From NCBI GenBank assembly GCA_021413675.1, contig JAIOQA010000282.1, positions 1 to 54,788 of the forward strand: 54,788 bases of DNA, given 5' to 3'. Numbering within the stretch: position 1 is the first letter of the stretch; each line of letters opens with the position of its first letter. The position numbers were made by a program, and so were the translations under genes. The notes beneath the pieces were generated by a model that saw only the letters and a program-made list of their open reading frames with translations, was not told the DNA's origin and did no database searches. Source of the stretch: Deltaproteobacteria bacterium (GTDB lineage: Bacteria > Myxococcota_A > Polyangia > Haliangiales > Haliangiaceae). Positions 32,428-41,125 of this stretch are shown piece by piece.

Positions 32428-32452
32428 GCCCGTTGGTAGCGCGATCGGCGGG

Positions 32453-33580
32453 CTATCGCGAGCGCCGCGAGCTCGCGGTCGCCGGCTTCGTGAGCAGCGC
32501 GTTGACGCGACCCATCGCGTCGTCGAGCTCGCGCAGCACCATCTTCAACCAGCCGGGCTCGATGCCCAGCCGGGTCGCGTGCTCGCGCACCTGCAGCAGC
32601 GAATCGCGGCGGTACGGCGCGCGCCGCAGCTCGGCCAGCGCCGCGACCAGCTCGACGATGCCGACCTCGATCGCGTTGTTCGGGTCGAGCACGCGCACCA
32701 CCGAGGGAGGCAGCGCCCAGCGCTCGAACATCAGGTCGCGGGCCTCGCGGTGCACGCCATCGACGGCGCTCGAGATCACGCCGGGCGCGGGCACCGCGCA
32801 CTTGTTCGTGAGGATCTGCGTGGCCAGCGCGCGCAGCGCGACCGCGCGACCCGCGCCGCCGAACACCGCGCGCAGGAAGACGCGATCGTGGCGCGAGACA
32901 TCGCGCGCCTGCGCCAGCCAGCCCGCGGTGAAGCCGACCGCGAGCGTCTCGCGTCGGGCCTCGAGCCAGAGGTCGGGGAACAGCTCGTACTCCGCGCGCG
33001 ACTCCGCCTCGTACAGCGACCGCGACGCGACCGCGGCCGCGATCGCGCCGACCTCGGCCAGGCCGAGCTGCAGCACCGCGGTGCGGAGATCGTCGATCGG
33101 CGCGCCGCGGTACTGCACCGAGCTCGCCATCGCGAGCACGTGCGCGACCACCGCGGGCTCCCAGTGCAGCGCGCTCACCAGCTCGTTGAGATCGAGGTCC
33201 GGGCGCTCGGCGAGCTCCAGCACGCGTGCCGCCGAGCCCGGAAACGGCGGCAGGTCGAATGCCGCCGAGGTCAGCTCGTCGCGCATCAGCTGCTCGACCG
33301 AGGCGACCGCGCTCGCCTCGGGGACGACCGCGAGCGGCGCTGCGATCATCGCGATCACCTCGTCGTCGCTGACCTCCGCCATCGGCGATTCGGTGCGCAT
33401 CCGCTGCGTCGCCGGCCGCGGGCTCGAGCCGTGCGGCGTCCCGGGCCCACCCGACGGCTCCTGGGTCTCGCGCTGGGGCGCCGAGATCCGCCGCGTTGCG
33501 GGCCCTGGCACGCGCGCCGGTGGCACCGGCGCGGACCCCGCGCGATTCCGACCCAGCAGCCGACGAAGCCAGGAGATCAC
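32453..33580 (-). CDS. HDOD-domain signalling protein
   Basis: 375 residues from a GTG at 33580 (MISWLRRLLGRNRAG); a longer frame would run into the neighbouring lipoprotein gene, so the GTG is preferred although no strong Shine-Dalgarno is seen. After a Pro-rich linker the HDOD domain runs from about 125 to 330: DLPPFPGSAARVLELAERPDLDLNEL-type helix, WEPAVVAHVLAMASS, YRGAPIDDLRTAVLQLGLAEV and AGWLAQARDVSR. HDOD domains are non-catalytic relatives of HD phosphohydrolases used in bacterial signalling, including motility and c-di-GMP circuits. Partner unknown. It ends 25 bases upstream of the ECF sigma gene on the same strand. Confidence 0.85.
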   Translation of the reverse strand: MISWLRRLLGRNRAGSAPVPPARVPGPATRRISAPQRETQEPSGGPGTPHGSSPRPATQRMRTESPMAEVSDDEVIAMIAAPLAVVPEASAVASVEQLMRDELTSAAFDLPPFPGSAARVLELAERPDLDLNELVSALHWEPAVVAHVLAMASSVQYRGAPIDDLRTAVLQLGLAEVGAIAAAVASRSLYEAESRAEYELFPDLWLEARRETLAVGFTAGWLAQARDVSRHDRVFLRAVFGGAGRAVALRALATQILTNKCAVPAPGVISSAVDGVHREARDLMFERWALPPSVVRVLDPNNAIEVGIVELVAALAELRRAPYRRDSLLQVREHATRLGIEPGWLKMVLRELDDAMGRVNALLTKPATASSRRSR

Positions 33581-33617
33581 GCCTGGTGGGTCGACCAGGA
33601 CCCGGAACAGTTGAGGG

Positions 33618-34154
33618 TCAGAAGCAGATCGCGCGGCAGACGGAGATGTTGCCGATGTTCGCGGGGCAGCACGACTGCTGGTTCGGGCAATCGCCATCCG
33701 AGCGACAGGTCAGCTGCGACCCGAAGCCGCACGAGCCCTTGCACTGCGAGCCGCCGCCGCCGCTGTCCAGGCAGCAGTCGTCGTTGCCGCAGTCCTCCGG
33801 CCCGTCGCACTCGTACGTCAAGGCGCCGCCGTTGCAGTTGTCGGCGCAGGCCAGCTGCTGCCCGCCGCCGCCGAAGGTCACGCAGCACACCTGCTGCCCG
33901 CCGCAGGTCGCCACGCCGCAGGCCACGCCGATCGTGGCGTCCGGCGGGAGCGGCGTCGCGTCGACCGGCAGCTTCGCGTCGGGTGCCTGGGTTGCGTCCG
34001 GAGCGCCCGGAGCGCTGTCCACCGGGTCGCTGGTCGAGCTGTCGGTGTCCGCCGCATCGATCGAGTCGCCGCCACGCGCGCCCAGCCCCGCCCGGTCGAA
34101 CGAGCAGCCGACCAGGACCAGCACGGCGCTGGCGATCGAGCCGATGACTTTCAT
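33618..34154 (-). CDS. Cys-rich secreted lipoprotein
   Basis: 178 residues starting MKVIGSIASAVLVLVGCSFD (lipobox LVGC). An Asp/Pro/Ala-rich linker to about residue 80 leads into a compact cysteine-rich domain with about eighteen cysteines: CGVATCGGQQVCCVTF, CADNCNGG, CDGPEDCGNDDCC, CKGSCGFGSQLTC, CPNQQSCCP. These C-x-x-x-D-C-x-x-x-x-C-C knots are common in myxobacterial secreted proteins and should form disulfides. No function can be named. Located 37 bases upstream of the HDOD gene start and downstream (convergent side) of the tRNA-Asn. Confidence 0.75.
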   Translation of the reverse strand: MKVIGSIASAVLVLVGCSFDRAGLGARGGDSIDAADTDSSTSDPVDSAPGAPDATQAPDAKLPVDATPLPPDATIGVACGVATCGGQQVCCVTFGGGGQQLACADNCNGGALTYECDGPEDCGNDDCCLDSGGGGSQCKGSCGFGSQLTCRSDGDCPNQQSCCPANIGNISVCRAICF

Positions 34155-34284
34155 CGCGTCGATCCAATCACGCTTCCGGTTTCCCCGGGCATCACATCCG
34201 CTGACGCCACCGCTCCCTTGCGTCGCGCCTGCTACGGCCGCGAACCCACTACAGATTCCTGCGCAACGAGTTGCCCGCCAACCC

Positions 34285-34313
34285 TTGACATCCCGCGGCG
34301 TTTTCGGCACAAA
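34285..34313 (+). promoter_or_regulatory. Likely sigma-70 promoter of tRNA-Asn
   Basis: A perfect -35 box TTGACA (34285-34290) is followed after 17 bases by CACAAA (34308-34313), a weak -10, 23 bases before the tRNA 5' end. Confidence 0.5.
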
Positions 34314-34336
34314 CACGGCTCCGCTTCGGCGGGTTT

Positions 34337-34413
<77 letters not shown>

Positions 34414-34573
34414 TAGCTCCACGATTCCTCGGGTAGCGAACCGGCACTGCAAGGTGCCGAGATCGCGAGGGAATTCGGGATGGCATGGGGACTTGCGAGT
34501 TCCCACCTGAAGGCCGATTCCGGCGGTTTTGAGGCTGCGTCCATGCGCTCTCTGGGGAGAGAATCTCAGCGCG

Positions 34574-34590
34574 GTTAACCACCGTGTCGG
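34574..34590 (+). repeat. Partial repeat of tRNA-Asn, candidate attachment-site remnant
   Basis: GTTAACCACCGTGTCGG matches the anticodon-to-variable-loop part of tRNA-Asn (34370-34386, GTTAACCACCATGTCGG) at 16 of 17 positions, 204 bases downstream in the same orientation. Integrases often use this part of tRNA genes, leaving a short direct repeat at the far end of the element. The stretch between the two copies carries no gene, so any element is lost or reduced. Confidence 0.5.
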
Positions 34591-34944
34591 TCCAGTGCAC
34601 CTCCGAGCGTCCGGGCGGCGATTGCCTCACGGGCGAGCGACTGGCGTGCCGGCCGGCGACCGCTCGAAGAGGTCTACGAAGCATGCGCAGAACTCATCGA
34701 GGACCATCCGGTCGAGCAGGTCCTAGCCCGACTGCCCGAGGTCGCGCACGCCTCTGTTGTCGCGTGGCTGCGCCGCGACTTTGAACAAGATGTCGCGGAC
34801 AAGGGGCACCCTTGGTTCCGCTGGGACCGCGGCCCGGGGCCGGTGACCGACGGCATGATCCGGCGGGTCCGCGACTGGCTATCCCGGCAGCCGACGGGCC
34901 AGTCGAGCCTCGTTATGTTGATGACAAATTCGAAGGAAGACTGA
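34579..34944 (+). pseudogene. 5'-truncated open frame, probable gene remnant
   Basis: The frame is open from just after the partial tRNA repeat to a TGA at 34942-34944, giving about 120 residues with no ATG, GTG or TTG near its beginning. The translation looks like real protein: EEVYEACAELIEDHPVEQ, VLARLPEVAHASVVAWLRRD, then GHPWFRWDRGPGPVTDGMIR and RVRDWLSRQ. Codon choice is less GC-extreme than in its neighbours, hinting at foreign origin. It is most likely the C-terminal end of a gene whose 5' part was lost, possibly with an element inserted at tRNA-Asn. No family recognised. Confidence 0.45.
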
Positions 34945-35167
34945 TGAACATCTCAGCCGGCCAGGCGAGGAGAGCGCGCCATGCAGGGCGGGTTTCATCC
35001 CGACATCGAGATCGCGACGCTGGTCAGCGCGTTCGAGCGCGCGGCGCCGACGCGTGCGACCTCGCGTCGGTCCTGGCAGCGCTCGACGGCGTGCGCGCCC
35101 GCCGGTCTTGAGGAGCGGCCCGCGCGGTGGGGGATCCGCGCGGGCCTCGGTCACGTCGTCGCCATCG
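34945..35167. other. Region with degraded or doubtful small frames
   Basis: A plus-strand frame starts at the ATG overlapping the previous stop (34944) and ends at 35111; another from 34981 begins MQGGFHPDIEIATLVSAFER. The first frame is only protein-like near its end (CDLASVLAALDGVRARR) and the second only near its start, as if one small gene had been split by a frameshift around 35050-35065. No immunity-like gene is visible on the minus strand next to the RHS toxin end. Confidence 0.3.
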
Positions 35168-38100
35168 TCACAGGAGGATCAGGAGCCAGGCCGCGTACGC
35201 GGCCATCGCCGCCATGCCGGTCGCGGCGACGTGCTCCGGCTTCATGGTCGGCACGAGCTCCGGGGCCTCCCACTCCTCCGGCTCTTCCTCCGGCTCGTCC
35301 TCCGGCACCGTCTTCGGATCGGGGACCACCACCGGCACGCCTCTCGGCACCCGGTACTGGATGTACTCGTAGACGATCGATCCAGGGCGCGGCGACCAGA
35401 AGCGGAAGTACCCGGCCGGCGCCGGCAGGTACCCCTCGACCCCGGGGGCGAGCGACGAGCCGAGGTGGGCGTTCGCGAAGCCCGCCGATCGCAGCTTGGC
35501 GACGTACATCATCGCCTCTTCGTTGGCCTGCGCCTCCTGTCGGTACGACTTGATCTCGTAGACCTCGCCCGTCGAGGCGTTGAAGATGTCCGGCATCTCG
35601 GTCAGCTCATCGACGTCGATCCCGGCCTCCGGAGTCAGCCCGAGCGCCTCGACGATGCTGCTGATCGGCATGACGTTGAGGAAGAGGTTCTCGTCCCAGT
35701 GGTAGCCGGCGTACTCGAGCGCGATCTCGTAGTGGGCGTTGTTGCCGATGTAGAAGTTGAACGGCTGCTTCGGCGACTTGTTCCACACCCGTGGCGGCGG
35801 GAGGGCCCCCGGGGCGTTGCCGTCGGGATCCCAGTAGGTGACCGGGTTCTGCCGGACGTACTGGTACGGGTGCAGGTCCCACGGCCGCTCCATGAAGGAG
35901 CGATCGGGCGCCTGGACCGGCGGATCCGGCGTCAGCCAGCGGCCGCTGTCCGAGGCCATCCAGCGCGCGCCATGGTAGGAGAGCGCGGTGTCGGCGTCGG
36001 TCAGCTTGTTCAGGCTGTTGTACGGATCCCGGACATAGTCGACGCCGCCGACGCTGGCGCCGTCGCGGTACTCGTCGATCGCCGCGCCGAAAGGCTCGTA
36101 GCGCCGCTCGTCGAAGACGCTGCCGTCCTCGGCGGTCGCGGCGGCCGGGCCGGGGGCGAAGCCCTGGTGGTAGAAGATCCGCTGCTGGGTGATGTAGGAG
36201 GCCTGGGTCGTCCGTCCGGTCTCGGACGATGGGGCGCAGCCCATCTGCAGCGCGATCGCCGCCGCCAGGCAGGTGAGGGCCAGGCGGCCGACGGGAACGC
36301 GCCGCCGCGTCGCGATCGCGACCAGACCGAGGAGCAGGGCCAGGGCCGCGAGGATCGCGCCTGGCAGGAGCAGCGCGCTGCGCAGGCTCGCCGCGCCGAT
36401 CCCGCCGCCCGCCGCCGGTGACGCCTGCTGCCTGACCACCCGGGCGATCACCTCGCTGCCGGAGCTGACATGGTGCTCGCGGACGTTGCCGCGCTCCGAC
36501 AGCTCCGGCGTCAGCCAGACCGTCTGGATGCCGTCCGCGCCGGTGGTGCTCACCCGCTGGCCGTCGAAGGTGTAGCGATGGCGCACCACGCGGCCGTCCT
36601 TCAGGTGGACCGCGGTCAGCTGGTCGAGCGCGTTGTACTCGAAGGTCTCGCCGTCGGCGGCGACCTGGCGGCCGGCGTCGTCGTAGTCGTGGGTGACGAT
36701 CGTGCCGTCCGGCCGCAGCACCGAGCTCAGCTGCCGGGGCCCGGCGCCAGCCTCGCCATAACGCAGCTGTCCGGCCTCGACGTCGAGGGGGCGCGGGCCG
36801 GTCGCCGTGCGCGCCACCATGTTCTGCAGGCCGTCGTAGGCGTAGCTGAACTGGTAGCCCTGGCTGCCGGACGGCCCGAGGGTCGCGCCGGTCAGCCGGC
36901 TGGCCTCGTCGTAGGTGAAGGTCGCGGCGTGATCGAGGCCCACCGTGTCGTGATCGATCAAGGTCGCCAGCGCGTTGTACGGGGTCCGGGTCGCCTCGAC
37001 GTCATAGAACGCGGCGCCGCCCGGCCGACGCATCGTCACCCGCTTGCGCAGGCCGAGCACGTCGAGCTCGTTCGTCTGGGTCACGCCGTTGCCGAAACGC
37101 TCGCCGCGGATCGCGCCGCGCGGATCGATGTCGGTCGCCTGCCACAGGTCGCCGATGGCGATCGCGCGCCCGGCCGGGTCGTGGCCGACGTCGTAGCCGA
37201 ATCCGTCGTCGAAGGTGACGCCGAGGAGCAGGCCGGAGGCGGCGATCCGCTGCTGCTCGACGACCGAGATCCCGGACACGTCGCGGCGGAAGTAGATCTG
37301 GGTGCCGCGCTCGTCGTAGCCCGACTCGGCGATGCCAGTCGGCTCCTCGACCCAGGCCAGCCGCCCCATCGTCCGGGTCGCCGGCGAGCCGGCGCGCGCC
37401 TGATCGTAGTGGTAGACGTAGCTCTCGCCGGTCGACGCGCTCTTGCGGGTGAGGCGACCGATCGCGTCGTACTGGTAGCTGACGCTCTGGCCCAGGGCGT
37501 TCGACTTGCTGGTCATCCAGTCGCTGTCGTCGTAGTGGAGCCGGCGCTCGCCGAGATCGAGATCGCTCGCCTTCACCAGCCGGCCGAGGGTGTCGTAGAA
37601 GTAGCTGTGGACCGCGGCGTTCGTCTGTAGCGAGAAGCTGAGGACCCGGTCGCCGGCGTCGTAGCTCGCCGTCGTCGTCTCGAGGATGCCGCCGACGGTG
37701 CGGCTGGTGGTCGTGATGCGGCCCTGCCCGTCGTAGGTGCTGGTCACCGGGCCGATGCCGTCGGCGGCGATCGTCCGGGTCATCGGGCCGTAGGCGAAAC
37801 TGCGCCCCTTGCCGGTCGCCAGGATCTCGCTGCTGGTGCGGCCGAGCGCGTCGTGGGCGATGCTCTCGCCGGTGATGCCGGAGGGCGGCGCCGCCGGCAG
37901 GGTCGCCGCGGGGTGGTCGAAGCCATCGGCGACGAAGGCCACCAGGCCACGGCTGTCGCGCTGCTGCCAGCCGTTGATCAGCCAGTGATCGGCGGCGAGC
38001 CGGACCCCCTTGTAGCGAGTCTCGCCGGCGCCATCGGTCTCTTCGACCCGCTGCCGCCAGCGCCCGGTCGCCGACCAGGTGCCGCTCCAGGGGACGATCT

Positions 38101-41100
38101 CGGCGAGCGGACCGTCCCACTCGTACGTGTAGTTGCGCGGCACCCCAGGGGCCCAGTCGTAGACGTACTGCACGTGGGCCGGGTGGCCGTCGATCGCCAT
38201 CGAGATCGGTCGCCCCAGCGGGTCGTAGCCGACGCGGGTCGTCACCCCGTCCGGGCCGGTGAGCGAGCTCGCCAGGCCGAGGGTGGCGTCCCAGGTCAGG
38301 CTCCAGCGCAGCTCGCTGCCGGTGGCGGGAGAGAGCGTCTCCTCGAGCGGATGCATGCCGCGCGCGTCGTAGGTCACGTGCCGGGTGACGCCGTGCTCGA
38401 AGATCGCGATCGCGTTGCCGTAGCCGTCATAGCCGGTGCTCTGCCGCAGCACCCAGCGTCCGGGCGCGCCCGAGGTCGGATCGAACAGCCAGCCCCAGCT
38501 CTCGCGAAGCCAACCCCTGCCGATCGACTGGAACGGCAGCGCCGGGCCGGTGTCGCCGTAGAAGTTGCGCAGCGACGACACCACGGTGCCGTCGCCGTTG
38601 GTGACGGTCTCCTCGCAGAGCTTGTCGCGGACCCAGGTCGCGGGGTCGCTGGCCCAGACCCGCTTCACGATGATCTCGTCGCCGTCGCGGTCGGTGCGGC
38701 CCAGCTTGCGCTCCACCGCCACCCGTCCCTCGGCGTCGAGCTCGTAGAGGACGGAGGTGGTGACCGGCGTCGAGCTCCCCTCGTAGACCTTGGTCCGGGC
38801 CGCGGTCAGGACCGGCAGCTGCAGGCCCGGGGTGCTCGGCAGCCCGGGCAGCTGGAACGCGCTCCAGTCGTTCTCGGTGACCTCGAGGAGCGTCCCGTCG
38901 CCGCGCAGCCGCCGGACGTTCAGCGGTCTGCCGCGCAGGACCCGATCGGTCCCCTGGCCGCGATGGTAGGTCGTCTCCTCTTGCAGCGTCGTCCCCACGG
39001 TCGGACCGACGGTGATCGCGGTGCTCTGCAGGAAGCCGAGGAAGCGGCGCTCCTTGCCGTCCCAGATGCCGTCGCGGACGCGGTAGCGCATCGTCCGGGT
39101 CGGCTCCAGGCTGCCGACCGTCATGTCGGTGCGGACCGGCACCGGTATCGAGATCGGCAGCTTGACGGCCCAGGGCACGCCGTTGATCTCGTCGTCGAGC
39201 GCCATCAACGACGACGCGCCGTACTCGACGGCGGTGCTCTTGCCGAGGCCGTTGGCGATGCTGGTCAGCATGCCGGCGGTCGTCGGGCCGGCGATGTCGA
39301 GCATCCACATGCCGCGCGGCGATGACCAGACCACGTCCTGCGAGCCGTTGCCGTTGACGTCCGCGAGGCCGACCACGATGTCGTGGAGCGGCCCCTCGGG
39401 CGGCACGAAGACCACCGGCTGGGGCTCGAACTCGTTGGTCGCCTTGCCGCGGTACCAGCGGACGTAGCCGTCGCTGAACCAGACGCAGTCGGCGATGCCG
39501 TCGCGGTTGAGGTCGGGGAAGCGAACCTGGGCGAGATCGACGTGGAGCGCGCCCCAGGGATAGCCGACCGTCCGGTACTCCTCGAAGGTGCCGTCGCCGC
39601 GGCCGAGGTAGATCGTCATCCAGTCGGGCATCAGCCAGGTGACGTCGGCGAGGCCGTCGCCGTTGACGTCGCCGAATCGGACGTTGCTCTCGCCGGGCCG
39701 GACCGCCGGGTTGCCGGCGCTGATCGGCGACCGCTGCACCTCCGGCAGGAGGGTGCCGTCGCCGCTCATCCGCAGGAGCAGGCCGTCGCTGTTGGCCTTG
39801 ATCGAGTCGGTGCGGCCGTCGCCGTCGAGATCGGCGAGGTCGAGGCCGGCGCCGCGCAGCGGCAGGTTGGCGGTGCCGCCCCAGGTCCCGATCAGGACCC
39901 AGGTGCGGTTCACCAGGCGGTAGGCCCGCCAGCTGTTCGACTCGACGACCACGAGTTCGGGGCGCGAGTCGCCGTCGAGATCCATCAGCTGCACGTTGTC
40001 GAGGCCGGCGGCGGGACCGCCGGTGATGGTGCGCGGCGTGGTGGCGTAGCGGCCGCCGAGGTTGCGGCGGAACTCGTGGATCTCGGGCGCCAGCCGGACC
40101 AGATCGTCGAGGCCGTCGCCGTCGATGTCGGCGATGCTCACGCCGGCGGAGTTGAGGATCCAGGTGCCGGTGCCGGTGACCTTGACGGGGTCGGTGGTCT
40201 GCACCGGCGCGTAGCCGATCGTCAGGGTCGGCAGCGCGGTCGTGCCGTCGGTGCCGGTCACCACCACCTGGTGGAGGCGGCTCAGCGGCAGGCTGGTGTC
40301 GTAGCCGAGCGCGTAGGCCCGCAGCCGCTGTCCGAACGAGCTGATCTCGATCGCGTCGAGCCGGCGCCGGGTCGCGACCCGGAACCCGCTGCGGTAGCTG
40401 ACGACCTCGTCGGGGCGCGCCCCGTAGGTGAAGTGGACGGCGTGGACGCCGGCGCCGCCCCAGCGGACCTCGGACAGGTAGATCTGGCCGCCGTCGCTCT
40501 CGTAGCTGAAGTCGACGACCTGGTCGGCGTTGCTGCGGACCTGCTCGACGAACCAGGCGGCCACCTTGGTGCCGGACTGCTGCCGGCCGCTGTCGCTGGT
40601 GCCGAGGGTGTACCGGGTGCCGTCGCTCGACCAGACCAGGAAGCCGCCCCCGGACGGCTCGATCTTGATCGCCTGCCCCTCGCCCTCGATCCGCCAGGTG
40701 CCGTCGCCGGCCGGGATCAGCTTGCCGCCGCCGGGGATCCCGATCAGCTCGAGTTCGTCGGTGGCATCGTAGTGCGGCACGCCGAGGCGCTCGGAGCGCC
40801 GGATTGCCATGCCGGGGAGGGTCCAGCCGACGCCGATCGGGCCGTTGCCGAGGGCCCCCGAGTAGGCGATCGCCAGGGTCGGCTTGAAGCCGGCCGGTCC
40901 CCCCGGCAGATCGAGCGGGATGGCGTGCTCGAGCTCGCCGGCGAACAGGTTGACGGTCGGCGTGTCGGCGAGGCCGCGCACGGAGCCGGGGCCGTCCGGC
41001 AGGCGCAGGGTCCTGGCCGACGCCGCGCCGGGTGCCGGCTCGCCGATTGCCCACGCCGGCGTCGGCGTGAGCGCAAAGGCGGCCGCGACGGCGGCGCTGG

Positions 41101-41125
41101 CGATCCAAGCGTGCGATCGCATCAC
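35168..41125 (-). CDS. SpvB/VCBS/RHS-repeat protein with C-terminal nuclease-like toxin domain
   Basis: 1985 residues; the GTG start (or the ATG three bases on) overlaps the stop of the upstream gene. The Sec signal ends at PTPAWA (about 26). Residues 40-300 match the SpvB/TcdB N-terminal domain (NLFAGELEHAIPLDLPGG, NGPIGVGWTLPGMAIRRS). FG-GAP/VCBS blades of the form DxDGDGLDDLV follow at about 325-640, then RHS/YD repeats to about 1560. Two hydrophobic segments interrupt at about 1583-1630, ending in a lipobox-like LQMGC. The RHS core motif (RWLTPDPP ... YQYVRQNPVTYWDPDG) ends at about 1768. The last 215 residues hold MPDIFNASTGEVYEIKSY, a PD-(D/E)XK-like nuclease motif, and end in a hydrophobic helix. 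The plan matches fused TcB-TcC of Tc toxins. Confidence 0.9.
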   Translation of the reverse strand: MMRSHAWIASAAVAAAFALTPTPAWAIGEPAPGAASARTLRLPDGPGSVRGLADTPTVNLFAGELEHAIPLDLPGGPAGFKPTLAIAYSGALGNGPIGVGWTLPGMAIRRSERLGVPHYDATDELELIGIPGGGKLIPAGDGTWRIEGEGQAIKIEPSGGGFLVWSSDGTRYTLGTSDSGRQQSGTKVAAWFVEQVRSNADQVVDFSYESDGGQIYLSEVRWGGAGVHAVHFTYGARPDEVVSYRSGFRVATRRRLDAIEISSFGQRLRAYALGYDTSLPLSRLHQVVVTGTDGTTALPTLTIGYAPVQTTDPVKVTGTGTWILNSAGVSIADIDGDGLDDLVRLAPEIHEFRRNLGGRYATTPRTITGGPAAGLDNVQLMDLDGDSRPELVVVESNSWRAYRLVNRTWVLIGTWGGTANLPLRGAGLDLADLDGDGRTDSIKANSDGLLLRMSGDGTLLPEVQRSPISAGNPAVRPGESNVRFGDVNGDGLADVTWLMPDWMTIYLGRGDGTFEEYRTVGYPWGALHVDLAQVRFPDLNRDGIADCVWFSDGYVRWYRGKATNEFEPQPVVFVPPEGPLHDIVVGLADVNGNGSQDVVWSSPRGMWMLDIAGPTTAGMLTSIANGLGKSTAVEYGASSLMALDDEINGVPWAVKLPISIPVPVRTDMTVGSLEPTRTMRYRVRDGIWDGKERRFLGFLQSTAITVGPTVGTTLQEETTYHRGQGTDRVLRGRPLNVRRLRGDGTLLEVTENDWSAFQLPGLPSTPGLQLPVLTAARTKVYEGSSTPVTTSVLYELDAEGRVAVERKLGRTDRDGDEIIVKRVWASDPATWVRDKLCEETVTNGDGTVVSSLRNFYGDTGPALPFQSIGRGWLRESWGWLFDPTSGAPGRWVLRQSTGYDGYGNAIAIFEHGVTRHVTYDARGMHPLEETLSPATGSELRWSLTWDATLGLASSLTGPDGVTTRVGYDPLGRPISMAIDGHPAHVQYVYDWAPGVPRNYTYEWDGPLAEIVPWSGTWSATGRWRQRVEETDGAGETRYKGVRLAADHWLINGWQQRDSRGLVAFVADGFDHPAATLPAAPPSGITGESIAHDALGRTSSEILATGKGRSFAYGPMTRTIAADGIGPVTSTYDGQGRITTTSRTVGGILETTTASYDAGDRVLSFSLQTNAAVHSYFYDTLGRLVKASDLDLGERRLHYDDSDWMTSKSNALGQSVSYQYDAIGRLTRKSASTGESYVYHYDQARAGSPATRTMGRLAWVEEPTGIAESGYDERGTQIYFRRDVSGISVVEQQRIAASGLLLGVTFDDGFGYDVGHDPAGRAIAIGDLWQATDIDPRGAIRGERFGNGVTQTNELDVLGLRKRVTMRRPGGAAFYDVEATRTPYNALATLIDHDTVGLDHAATFTYDEASRLTGATLGPSGSQGYQFSYAYDGLQNMVARTATGPRPLDVEAGQLRYGEAGAGPRQLSSVLRPDGTIVTHDYDDAGRQVAADGETFEYNALDQLTAVHLKDGRVVRHRYTFDGQRVSTTGADGIQTVWLTPELSERGNVREHHVSSGSEVIARVVRQQASPAAGGGIGAASLRSALLLPGAILAALALLLGLVAIATRRRVPVGRLALTCLAAAIALQMGCAPSSETGRTTQASYITQQRIFYHQGFAPGPAAATAEDGSVFDERRYEPFGAAIDEYRDGASVGGVDYVRDPYNSLNKLTDADTALSYHGARWMASDSGRWLTPDPPVQAPDRSFMERPWDLHPYQYVRQNPVTYWDPDGNAPGALPPPRVWNKSPKQPFNFYIGNNAHYEIALEYAGYHWDENLFLNVMPISSIVEALGLTPEAGIDVDELTEMPDIFNASTGEVYEIKSYRQEAQANEEAMMYVAKLRSAGFANAHLGSSLAPGVEGYLPAPAGYFRFWSPRPGSIVYEYIQYRVPRGVPVVVPDPKTVPEDEPEEEPEEWEAPELVPTMKPEHVAATGMAAMAAYAAWLLILL

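Noticed and set aside
34616..34944. Considered whether the fragment after tRNA-Asn is an intact integrase or excisionase gene
   Set aside because: There is no start codon and no R-H-R-Y or HTH signature; only a C-terminal-like fragment remains.
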